Of a stretch of 5,009 bases of DNA, positions 1-4,907 are shown one piece after another. Location: assembly GCA_022600255.1 (NCBI GenBank), contig JAHZKU010000136.1:1-5009 (forward strand), in the 5' to 3' direction. Each line of letters starts with the position of its first letter. Positions within the stretch are counted from its first letter, which is position 1. Origin of the DNA: Actinomycetes bacterium. Lineage in GTDB: Bacteria > Actinomycetota > Actinomycetes > S36-B12 > GCA-2699445. The position numbers and the translations under genes were made by a program. The notes beneath the pieces were generated by a model that did not search any database, was not told the DNA's origin, and worked only from the letters and a program-made list of their open reading frames with translations.

Positions 1-1
1 C

Positions 2-490
2 TTCAGGTCGCTGATGACCGTCAATGCTCCCCTCCTGCTGGCCCTGGGGCGCCCCTACCTTAACGCCCTCATCTCGTGGGCGATCGCACTTGTCAGCTTC
101 TCAGCCTTCTTCGGGATCGCAGCCAACCTTCCCGCCGATGACTACGGAGATGCGGCGACCGCCGTTGCCGCCGCGAAAGCCGGCGTGACCGGAATCGTAC
201 TGGTGATCCTCGTACCTCTGATCAACCACATCGGCCGCATCTCGACAATCGCGTTCCTGAGATGTGTCGCCTGGCCGGTTGTTGCAGGAGTCGCGGCCTT
301 CGTCGCCTCGTCACTAGTTGTTTCCGCCCTCGATGCCGGGTTCGGCTGGCCACTCGTCCCCGGTCTGCTCGGGGTTCTGGCCGGGGGAATTCTCGCCGGT
401 GGAATCCTGCTCTGGAAGGAGCCCGCGGTCCGGCAGCTCCTGGCCACGCTCCTGCGCAGAATTTGGCCGGGACACCCGCGCCCAAACTAG
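2..490 (+). CDS. C-terminal part of a probable polysaccharide (Wzx/MurJ-like) flippase, 5' end outside the window
   Basis: The reading frame is open to the left edge (Phe-Arg-Ser-Leu before the first Met at base 14), so this is the tail of a longer gene ending at TAG 488-490. About 160 residues are visible, with four to five hydrophobic segments: around LNALISWAIALVSFSAFFGI, then VTGIVLVILVPLI, then AWPVVAGVAAFVASSLVV, then VPGLLGVLAGGILAGGILL. A short basic tail (LLRRIWPGHPRPN) follows. The pattern of a helix after 'LALGRPYLNAL', a polar loop rich in Ala, Asp and Tyr, and further helices separated by 'GRISTIAFLRC' resembles the C-terminal half of polysaccharide-biosynthesis flippases of the MOP superfamily, which move undecaprenyl-linked glycans across the membrane. 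No catalytic signature can be checked because the N-terminal domain is missing. Another polytopic transporter cannot be excluded. The membrane-protein call is firm and the family call moderate. Confidence 0.62.
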   Translation, partial: FRSLMTVNAPLLLALGRPYLNALISWAIALVSFSAFFGIAANLPADDYGDAATAVAAAKAGVTGIVLVILVPLINHIGRISTIAFLRCVAWPVVAGVAAFVASSLVVSALDAGFGWPLVPGLLGVLAGGILAGGILLWKEPAVRQLLATLLRRIWPGHPRPN

Positions 491-528
491 ATATTCTTCC
501 GACCGGACCCAGGCAATCAAGACAGAGG

Positions 529-546
529 ATCGCGACACATCGCGAT
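529..546. other. Perfect 7-bp stem-loop downstream of the flippase-like gene
   Basis: ATCGCGA (529-535), loop CACA, TCGCGAT (540-546). Two G-T pairs could extend the stem to nine pairs. Only two or three T residues follow, so it is not a classical intrinsic terminator. It lies 39 bases after the upstream stop codon and could be a weak terminator, an mRNA-stabilising hairpin or an operator. The symmetry is visible directly; the role is a guess. Confidence 0.4.
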
Positions 547-556
547 TTCGGCAGTC

Positions 557-569
557 ACCCGACTCGGGT
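557..569. other. Short palindrome ACCCGA-C-TCGGGT upstream of the first six-helix gene
   Basis: A 13-base perfect palindrome with a single central C lies 31 bases before the GTG start at 601, just after the 529-546 stem-loop. Its position between two co-oriented genes and close to the ribosome binding site would suit a regulator site or an RNA hairpin. The arms are GC-rich and short, so chance is a real possibility in this genome. Confidence 0.3.
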
Positions 570-590
570 CCGCGGTTGTTCGGTCGACGG

Positions 591-596
591 AAGGAG
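591..596 (+). promoter_or_regulatory. Ribosome binding site deciding the GTG start at 601
   Basis: AAGGAG lies four bases before GTG 601. The frame is open back to base 262, inside the upstream gene, so this Shine-Dalgarno sequence sets the start. The choice is supported by the tandem paralogue, whose N-terminus aligns with the protein starting here without a gap. Confidence 0.75.
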
Positions 597-600
597 CAGC

Positions 601-1296
601 GTGAACGATGCGGAGCGGGGCGGGCGATTCGGCGTCACTGCTGTGATCGCGGCTGCCGTGGCAGTCTCTCTGCTCCTGCTACTGGGCGTGGTCCTCTACG
701 ACATCCTGACGGATCGTGCAGCAAGCTACCTCCTCCGGGATGCGACAAGTGTAGGAGGTGTGCTGCCCGAGGCAGGCGCAGTGTCTGAGTTCGGAATCGG
801 GGTCTGGACCGTCTCGGCAGCAGTCTGCGCCTTCACAGGTGCACTGCTGTTCCGATGCAGAGACCGCGATTGGTCAGTCTTCTTCTGGGTGACGTCCGCC
901 CTTCTCGCCTGGTTCGCCCTAGACGATCAATACCAGGTGCACGAGACCTTGGTCCGGAAGTACCTCGGCATCGGGGGGTCCGTCTACATCGTCGTCTACG
1001 GAGTGGCCATCCTCGCCTGGCTCTGGATTTTCCGACGGAGACTCGTTGACGGCTGGCAGATACTGGCCGCGGCACTGGCAGCCCTGTTCGTATCGGTGAT
1101 GTCTGATTTCGTGACCGACCGAGCCTATGAGGGTGAGAGCGACGGTTCTCTCCTGACCATTTCGGCAGACTCGATGGGCATTGTCGAGGACTACGCGAAG
1201 CTACTGGGAATCCTGCTGTGGGCCACATTCCTCGTCCGGCTCGCCTACCGAAGGTCCGCAGAGCGAGTGATCCAACAGCCAGAATCGCCGAAGTAG
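601..1296 (+). CDS. Six-helix integral membrane protein of unknown function, paralogue 1 (DDQYQVHE motif)
   Basis: Predicted product of 231 residues, GTG start. No signal peptide apart from the first membrane helix. Hydrophobic helices lie at about residues 12-34, 64-84, 92-108, 125-144, 152-172 and 195-215. Basic clusters after helix 2 (RCRDRD), helix 4 (RRRL) and helix 6 (RRSAER) put both termini and these loops in the cytoplasm. The acidic/His positions then face outward: D108, D109, H114 and E115 in DDQYQVHE, D169 and D173, and E196, D197 with K200. All but one match the downstream paralogue exactly; D197 becomes Glu. The layout recalls uncharacterised bacterial membrane proteins with an 'LDE...HE' motif after a helix and a later 'EE..K/ELLG' helix, and loosely the CREST-type membrane hydrolases. 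I do not recognise a named family. A membrane-embedded metal-dependent hydrolase acting on a lipid or lipid-linked glycan is a hypothesis only. The gene lies 110 bases after the flippase-like gene on the same strand, possibly as one unit. Confidence 0.9.
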   Translation: MNDAERGGRFGVTAVIAAAVAVSLLLLLGVVLYDILTDRAASYLLRDATSVGGVLPEAGAVSEFGIGVWTVSAAVCAFTGALLFRCRDRDWSVFFWVTSALLAWFALDDQYQVHETLVRKYLGIGGSVYIVVYGVAILAWLWIFRRRLVDGWQILAAALAALFVSVMSDFVTDRAYEGESDGSLLTISADSMGIVEDYAKLLGILLWATFLVRLAYRRSAERVIQQPESPK

Positions 1297-1440
1297 GTAC
1301 AGCCTCTGGCGACGGCTCACTGACGTGGGGCGGTCGCCGGGGTCAGGGCAACGGCCCCAGCTGTGTGATGCCGAGCGTGGACTGCATGGCCGAGGCGCCC
1401 ACAACGCGCATGTGTCCAGTCACACTCCGCGCCCTTCTTC

Positions 1441-1509
1441 CAACTGTTGAATTCCCTTCCTCCGGGACACCACACTGGAACGAGCGAGGCGAGCGGTTCT
1501 CAACAGTTG
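1441..1509. promoter_or_regulatory. 10-bp perfect inverted repeat made of two CAACNGTTG sites
   Basis: CAACTGTTGA (1441-1450) and TCAACAGTTG (1500-1509) are exact reverse complements. Each contains the self-symmetric core CAAC-N-GTTG, and the cores are 60 bases apart, close to a whole number of helical turns. The pair ends 29 bases before the start at 1539. This is the most structured part of the 242-base gap between the two membrane genes. Two copies of a dimer-binding operator that allow looping would fit, as would one end of a regulatory RNA fold. A TTGAAT at 1447-1452 overlaps the first site and could be a -35 element, but the matching -10 (CACACT, 1471-1476) is poor. The rest of the gap shows no recognisable gene and no terminator with a T-run. 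Confidence 0.45.
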
Positions 1510-1527
1510 CAGCCAATCTACCTGGCC

Positions 1528-1535
1528 GAGGGGGA
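1528..1535 (+). promoter_or_regulatory. Ribosome binding site for the second six-helix gene
   Basis: The purine run GAGGGGGA ends three bases before ATG 1539. The frame has no stop back to base 1218, so earlier starts are formally possible. This site, plus alignment of the N-termini of the two paralogues, favours 1539. Confidence 0.65.
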
Positions 1536-1538
1536 AAT

Positions 1539-2243
1539 ATGGAAGAGCATGATGCTCGTAGCTCGCGCGGTATCACCGGCACGATTGCCGGGGCGGCTGC
1601 CATAACGGCTATCCTGCTATTAGCAGCGCTGTTCTACGCCACCGCCACCGACCGACCAGCCACCTACCTGCTCGGCGACGCAACCAGCATCGGGGGTGTC
1701 CTCCCGGAAGCGGGGAGTATCTCGGAGTTCGGAATTGGCGCCTGGACCATCTCGGCGGCAATCAGTGCCTTCGCGGCCGCGATCTTCTGGCGGTCCCGGG
1801 ATCACGATTGGTCGATCTTCTTCTGGGTGACCGCCGCGCTGCTGGCCTGGTTCGCCATCGATGACCAATACCAAGTGCACGAGACCCTAGTCCGGAAGTA
1901 CCTCAACATCGGCGGATCTGTCTACGTGATCGTGTATGGTGTCGCAGTCCTCGGGTGGCTCTGGTTGTTCCGGGCCAAGCTCCGGGACGGTTGGCAGATC
2001 CTGGCTGCAGCCTTCGTCGCCCTGTTCGTCACCACGATCGCTGACCTGGTGAACGACGCCGGCAAAGATGACGAGGGCTCCACCGGCCCGGCGTTCGGAG
2101 TCTCGGTCGAGTCCATGAACATCATCGAGGAATTCTCCAAACTGCTGGCCATTCTCCTCTGGGGAGGATTCGTGGTTCGCCTGGCCTATCGCCGGACAAG
2201 AGACTGCATGATCGACAGACAGGGCGTTTCCGCATCGGGCTGA
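1539..2243 (+). CDS. Six-helix integral membrane protein of unknown function, paralogue 2 (DDQYQVHE motif)
   Basis: Predicted product of 234 residues. It aligns without gaps to the preceding gene product for the first ~174 residues and is about 70% identical over the central ~140 by eye, so the two are tandem duplicates. Helices lie at about 12-34, 64-84, 92-108, 125-144, 152-171 and 196-216. Identical stretches include GGVLPEAG, SEFGIG, the block ALLAWFA plus DDQYQVHETLVRKYL, and DGWQILAAA. The acidic/His set is retained: D108, D109, H114, E115, D169, D173 and E197, with E198 in place of Asp and K201. The 174-190 loop differs (acidic and Gly-rich, one residue longer), as does the tail (TRDCMIDRQGVSASG), so the copies may differ in partner or substrate. 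Most core changes are conservative Ile/Val/Ala/Leu swaps, suggesting both copies are under selection. It is separated from paralogue 1 by 242 bases with its own putative operator. Function unknown. Confidence 0.9.
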   Translation: MEEHDARSSRGITGTIAGAAAITAILLLAALFYATATDRPATYLLGDATSIGGVLPEAGSISEFGIGAWTISAAISAFAAAIFWRSRDHDWSIFFWVTAALLAWFAIDDQYQVHETLVRKYLNIGGSVYVIVYGVAVLGWLWLFRAKLRDGWQILAAAFVALFVTTIADLVNDAGKDDEGSTGPAFGVSVESMNIIEEFSKLLAILLWGGFVVRLAYRRTRDCMIDRQGVSASG

Positions 2244-2263
2244 GGTCGGCTCTCTTGCGTGCC

Positions 2264-2273
2264 GTTGGCCAAC
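2264..2273. other. Palindrome GTTGGCCAAC in the convergent gap
   Basis: A 10-base perfect palindrome lies in the 57-base gap between the plus-strand membrane gene (stop at 2243) and the minus-strand beta-helix gene (stop at 2301-2303). A bidirectional terminator would be expected in such a gap, but there is no T-run on either side and the stem has no loop as written. It is noted as the only symmetry in the gap; termination here is unproven. Confidence 0.25.
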
Positions 2274-2300
2274 AGGGCCGTCACCTCAACCCAACTCCTT

Positions 2301-2963
2301 TCACCTGCGGATCGCCTCGAGCGTGTCGGCGTAACGATTGTCCCGCCATCGCACCGGAACATTGGTCCGACTGGCACCGTAACGGTGGTTCCGGCCAAAT
2401 ACATTGCCGACCACCCGGATATCCTTGATGACGTACTTACCGTGGGCACCATCCACCACGAATAGGGTGAAGTTGCCCCCGTCCAGACTATTGTCCCTAA
2501 TTTTGACGGGTCCGGAACTGCTGGGACCCAGACTCGGAGAAATGAACAACGCGGCATTGCCTCGGCCCGCATCGATCGTGTTGCCGACGATCTTGGTGTT
2601 GCGAACACCACTTTGCACCTGGCCCCCGTCCGCGTGAGCACCTGCCCCAGGGGTCAGATCATGGATCCAGGAGTCCAGTAGCTTTACATTGCTGCCCAGC
2701 TTGACACCGTCAGCTGTCATTGAGTGGATCTCCACCCGCCGAGCGGTCCAGTTGCTATAGGCGATGCCATTGGAGAAGTCTGATATCTCACTGTCTTTGA
2801 TCACCACGCTGCCGCCGCGTGTGACCTGGACTCCGTTGCCGGTTCCGTTGCCACGGATGCGTGAGTTCCTGATCTTTACCCGCTTCGCCTCGACTCGCAC
2901 CCCACCCCGGATGTCAAGTCGCTTCAGGACGGTTCCGTTGCGGCGGATCGTCACGGGCCCACT
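2301..2963 (-). repeat. Beta-helix paralogy block, arm 1 (inverted relative to 4256-4907)
   Basis: This encodes residues 75-294 of the short protein. It matches the C-terminal domain of the divergent gene at roughly two-thirds amino-acid identity by eye, with nearly identical stretches such as GNGTGNG, NGIAYSNWTARRV, DGVKLGSN, AHADGGQVQ and LDGGNFT. DNA identity is locally high (for example a shared GGCAACGGAACCGGCAA), but synonymous sites differ widely. The two arms form a gene-scale inverted repeat, about 1.3 kb apart. Confidence 0.8.
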
Positions 2964-3185
2964 GGGGCGAAGCTTCGTTCGCGGCTTTAGCCCAACCGAG
3001 CCTCGGCTCTGGCCGTTGGCAGTGGCTTGGGAAGCGCCAGCTCCCGGCCCAGCCGCAACGGCAGCCCTGGCAGTCTCCGAACTCGCGAGAGGAGCCAACC
3101 CGACTAGGCCAAGACTCAATGGCGCGACTACGCCAGCCAACAACAGCCTTGATGTTCGCGTCGCCGAAAGGCGCAAAAATCTCAT
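2301..3185 (-). CDS. Secreted right-handed parallel beta-helix protein, short form
   Basis: Predicted product of 294 residues. The N-terminus is a signal peptide: basic region with R2, R5, R10 and R13, hydrophobic core LLLAGVVAPLSLGLVGLAPL, and likely cleavage near ARA at residues 39-41. A flexible Gly/Ala/Ser stretch runs to about residue 60. From about 75 to the end there are short strands with repeating Ile/Val and Asn turns (IRNSRI, VVIKDSEI, VEIHSM, VKLLDSWIHDL, TKIVGNTI, VKIRDNSL, IRVVGNVF), typical of PbH1 beta-helix coils. H184, D186 and Q189 of HADGGQVQ are conserved in the divergent neighbour; H/D-G-Q motifs are common in uncharacterised actinobacterial beta-helix proteins. Folds of this type often bind, cleave or epimerise polysaccharides, so a glycan target is plausible, but no catalytic triad can be assigned. 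The ATG at 3185 gives the best signal peptide; no good Shine-Dalgarno precedes it (GACTCTTCT), so translation may be near-leaderless. Confidence 0.9.
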   Translation of the reverse strand: MRFLRLSATRTSRLLLAGVVAPLSLGLVGLAPLASSETARAAVAAGPGAGASQATANGQSRGSVGLKPRTKLRPSGPVTIRRNGTVLKRLDIRGGVRVEAKRVKIRNSRIRGNGTGNGVQVTRGGSVVIKDSEISDFSNGIAYSNWTARRVEIHSMTADGVKLGSNVKLLDSWIHDLTPGAGAHADGGQVQSGVRNTKIVGNTIDAGRGNAALFISPSLGPSSSGPVKIRDNSLDGGNFTLFVVDGAHGKYVIKDIRVVGNVFGRNHRYGASRTNVPVRWRDNRYADTLEAIRR

Positions 3186-3215
3186 AGAAGAGTCATCGGA
3201 GGATAGCGACCACCG

Positions 3216-3225
3216 GGCTTAAGCC
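3216..3225. promoter_or_regulatory. Palindrome GGCTTAAGCC, possible operator
   Basis: A perfect 10-base palindrome lies just upstream of the candidate -10 at 3200-3205, where a regulator could control the minus-strand beta-helix gene. Symmetry is seen directly; regulator and role are unknown. Confidence 0.3.
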
Positions 3226-3246
3226 GATTCACCTGAACGCGAGCGC

Positions 3247-3314
3247 GTGGAACTGAGGATGTCTCACAGGTCTCTGCGATCGAACTCGAACAGGCTAGGC
3301 GAGTCAGGTTCCAC
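3247..3314. repeat. Interrupted inverted repeat GTGGAACTGA / TCAGGTTCCAC
   Basis: The left arm (3247-3256) and right arm (3304-3314) are reverse complements except for one extra base on the right. They enclose 47 bases that contain the tandem TCGAAC-TCGAAC. Sitting midway between divergent paralogues, this could be a paired operator serving both genes. Confidence 0.35.
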
Positions 3315-3338
3315 ATCGTGCGCCCCGATAGACCACAC

Positions 3339-4907
3339 ATGAGGCAGCGTGCACATCTGAGACTGATGGCAATGACGCCCCTCCTAGCGAGCGTCCTGTT
3401 CGCACCAAATGTGACAGCGGCAGCGACTCCGGCCAGGATTGCCGAAGCGCCGCCTGCAAGTGCGTTGACTGGATCCCAGGAGACCGCGGCAAGGGTCTGG
3501 TCCACATTCGTTGCCAAGGGGCGTTGGGGCGGCAAGGTCAAGTGGTTCAGACTGAATCCTGTCGGTGCCAAGCGTATGGTTACGCTCGATCACAAGGGCA
3601 GTTGCCGTGTGGTCTCGCTCCGGATCCGGGCCTCCGGGAAAAGCTCCCGGCTCGTACACCGCGTCGGGCAGGAGGCTGTCAGCAAGCGCATCGGGTCTGG
3701 TCCTGCGATCCTGAAGGTCCTTCGGGGAGACGCTAGCCAGTGCCGAGCCAGGTTCAAACTGCGCACCCATCTGACGAGCGAGCGCGAAGCACCTGCAGCA
3801 GCAAGGGAGTCCGCGCATCAGGCATTCGCAGGTGTGATTGCCGCAGGGGTGCATACCGAGAAGCTGTCTCTCGCAGTTGGCCAGGGTAGTCTTTCCGCTC
3901 GACTCAAGCACCCGAAACGATGTAGGCGAGCAGGCCTCGTCATCAAGCAGGACGGCCGGCGGCTCGACCGCGCTAAGAGCCGCAGCGGTGTGGCTACGGC
4001 TGCAAGCGACGAGGTCGGAGCGGGTGTCGCCACGCTGCACGTTGCGAAGCCGAAAACTCGTGGCAAGTGTGACGCAGGCTGGAAAGTCAAGGTTGCAGCG
4101 AACTCCCCGGCAGTCACGCCTGGGCCGACCGCGGACCCTATCGGCAGCCCGAAGCCTGATGCACCGAAGACGGTACCCCAGCGTCCAGCCCCCACACCTG
4201 ATAGGGCAAGATCCCCCGGCCTACCCAAGGAGACAGTACTGGCTCCCAGTAGTGGTTTCACCGTCACCACGGCCAACCAAGTCATCGACGGACTCGACGT
4301 GCAGGGATCCATCCAGGTCGACGCACCCGGAGTGATCATCCGCAACTCACGCATCACCGGCAACGGAACCGGCAATGGAATCCGTGTCCTCAGCGGAGAC
4401 GTCACCATCGAAGACACCGAGATCGCCAACTTCGCCAACGGCATCGCCTACAGCAACTGGACCGCCCGACGCGTCAACGTCCACTCCATGACCTCAGACG
4501 GTGTCAAACTCGGCAGCAACGTCCTGCTCGAAGACTCCTGGATCCACGACCTCAACCCCGACAGCGACGCCCACGCAGACGGCGGCCAAGTCCAGACCGG
4601 AGTGCGTAACACCATCATCCGCAACAACACCATCAGCATCGGCGAAGGCAACTCCGCACTGTTCATCGCCCCCAGCCAAGGACCCAACAGCCCCGGACCA
4701 GTCATCATCGAAGGCAACCACCTCGACGGCGGCAACTTCACCATTCAGGTCGTCGACGGCAACCACGGCGAATACTTCATCGACGATATCCAAGTCCTCA
4801 ACAACACCTGGGGCACCGACAACCGCTACGGCACCCACCGAACCAACGTACCCGTCACCTGGAGCGGCAACACCGACTACGCCACCGGCCAAGCCATCCC
4901 CCTCTAA
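3339..4907 (+). CDS. Secreted multidomain protein: two Cys-paired repeat modules, Pro-rich linker, C-terminal parallel beta-helix
   Basis: Predicted product of 522 residues. ATG 3339 gives a normal signal peptide: basic MRQRAHLR, then a hydrophobic stretch to about residue 28 (LLASVLFAPNVTAAA). GTG 3318 and ATG 3366 are alternatives, and none has a clear Shine-Dalgarno. Residues ~61-142 and ~168-253 form two related beta-rich modules, each with one Cys pair (C89/C135 and C195/C244) and ending in similar 'C-x-A-x-F/W-K' strands; disulfides outside the cell are likely. Residues ~255-300 are a Pro/Ala/Lys linker. From ~307 to the end is a beta-helix about two-thirds identical to the divergent neighbour, including H412, D414 and Q417 of HADGGQVQ. 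The architecture suggests N-terminal adhesion or glycan-binding modules holding a beta-helix that acts on or binds a polymer. There is no sortase motif, C-terminal helix or lipobox, so it is probably released or held by the N-terminal modules. Codon use changes sharply at about 4256, the domain boundary. Enzyme activity cannot be assigned. Confidence 0.88.
   Translation: MRQRAHLRLMAMTPLLASVLFAPNVTAAATPARIAEAPPASALTGSQETAARVWSTFVAKGRWGGKVKWFRLNPVGAKRMVTLDHKGSCRVVSLRIRASGKSSRLVHRVGQEAVSKRIGSGPAILKVLRGDASQCRARFKLRTHLTSEREAPAAARESAHQAFAGVIAAGVHTEKLSLAVGQGSLSARLKHPKRCRRAGLVIKQDGRRLDRAKSRSGVATAASDEVGAGVATLHVAKPKTRGKCDAGWKVKVAANSPAVTPGPTADPIGSPKPDAPKTVPQRPAPTPDRARSPGLPKETVLAPSSGFTVTTANQVIDGLDVQGSIQVDAPGVIIRNSRITGNGTGNGIRVLSGDVTIEDTEIANFANGIAYSNWTARRVNVHSMTSDGVKLGSNVLLEDSWIHDLNPDSDAHADGGQVQTGVRNTIIRNNTISIGEGNSALFIAPSQGPNSPGPVIIEGNHLDGGNFTIQVVDGNHGEYFIDDIQVLNNTWGTDNRYGTHRTNVPVTWSGNTDYATGQAIPL
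3519..4097 (+). repeat. Two tandem, diverged copies of an ~80-residue Cys-pair module
   Basis: Copy 1 is residues 61-142 (3519-3764) and copy 2 residues 168-253 (3840-4097) of the long beta-helix protein. Shared order: basic strand, K/R-x-C-R, strand VVSLRI / AGLVIK, basic Lys/Arg/Ser stretch, G-S/A-G-x-A-x-L-x-V strand, then C-x-A-x-F/W-K. Cys spacing is 46 and 49 residues. The similarity is at the pattern level only; DNA is not visibly repeated. A beta-sandwich fold is inferred. Confidence 0.55.
4256..4907 (+). repeat. Beta-helix paralogy block, arm 2
   Basis: This encodes residues ~307-522 of the long protein and is the partner of 2301-2963 in opposite orientation. It differs from that arm by consistently C- or A-ending codons (AAC, ACC, GAC, CAA, GAA, GGA, CGA), whereas the other arm uses mixed third positions. 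Confidence 0.8.

Larger units (their letters stand above)
3186..3338. promoter_or_regulatory. Divergent intergenic region between the two beta-helix genes
   Basis: This 153-base segment must carry promoters for both secreted proteins unless they are leaderless from elsewhere. On the minus strand TATCCT (3205 to 3200) is a fair -10, placing a start of transcription only about 8 bases before ATG 3185, which would explain the missing Shine-Dalgarno; no good -35 accompanies it. On the plus strand no convincing promoter is seen; GATAGA near 3327 is too close to ATG 3339 to give more than a leaderless message. A tandem TCGAAC-TCGAAC lies at 3280-3291. The symmetric elements are listed separately. 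Confidence 0.4.

Noticed and set aside
262..600. Extension of the first six-helix gene back to base 262
   Set aside because: It would overlap the flippase-like gene by over 200 bases, gives an Arg/Pro-rich non-membrane product, and ignores the AAGGAG at 591. The paralogue has no such region.
1327..1358. Terminator after the first six-helix gene in the GGGGC...GCCCC stretch
   Set aside because: Only a four-pair GGGC/GCCC stem can be drawn and no T-run follows.
1218..1538. Extension of the second six-helix gene back to base 1218
   Set aside because: The added residues look like translated non-coding DNA, overlap the end of the first paralogue, and are not matched in that paralogue. A ribosome binding site precedes 1539.
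2186..2293. Short minus-strand frame after AAAGGAG just beyond the stop of the short beta-helix gene
   Set aside because: A GTG lies ten bases after the purine run, but the 30-odd-residue product is antisense to the conserved 3' end of the membrane gene and has no recognisable feature.
3280..3291. TCGAAC-TCGAAC as a LexA-type SOS box
   Set aside because: Actinobacterial SOS boxes are inverted (TCGAAC-N4-GTTCGA). Here the halves are in direct repeat with no spacer.
3384..4040. Minus-strand frame of 218 codons opposite the long secreted protein
   Set aside because: The plus-strand frame has a signal peptide, internal domain repeat and paralogue-supported C-terminus. The antisense product has no recognisable domain.
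2301..4907. The gene-scale inverted repeat as the ends of a transposon or invertible element
   Set aside because: The arms are diverged coding paralogues, the space between them holds only their own N-terminal parts, and there is no recombinase or target-site duplication.
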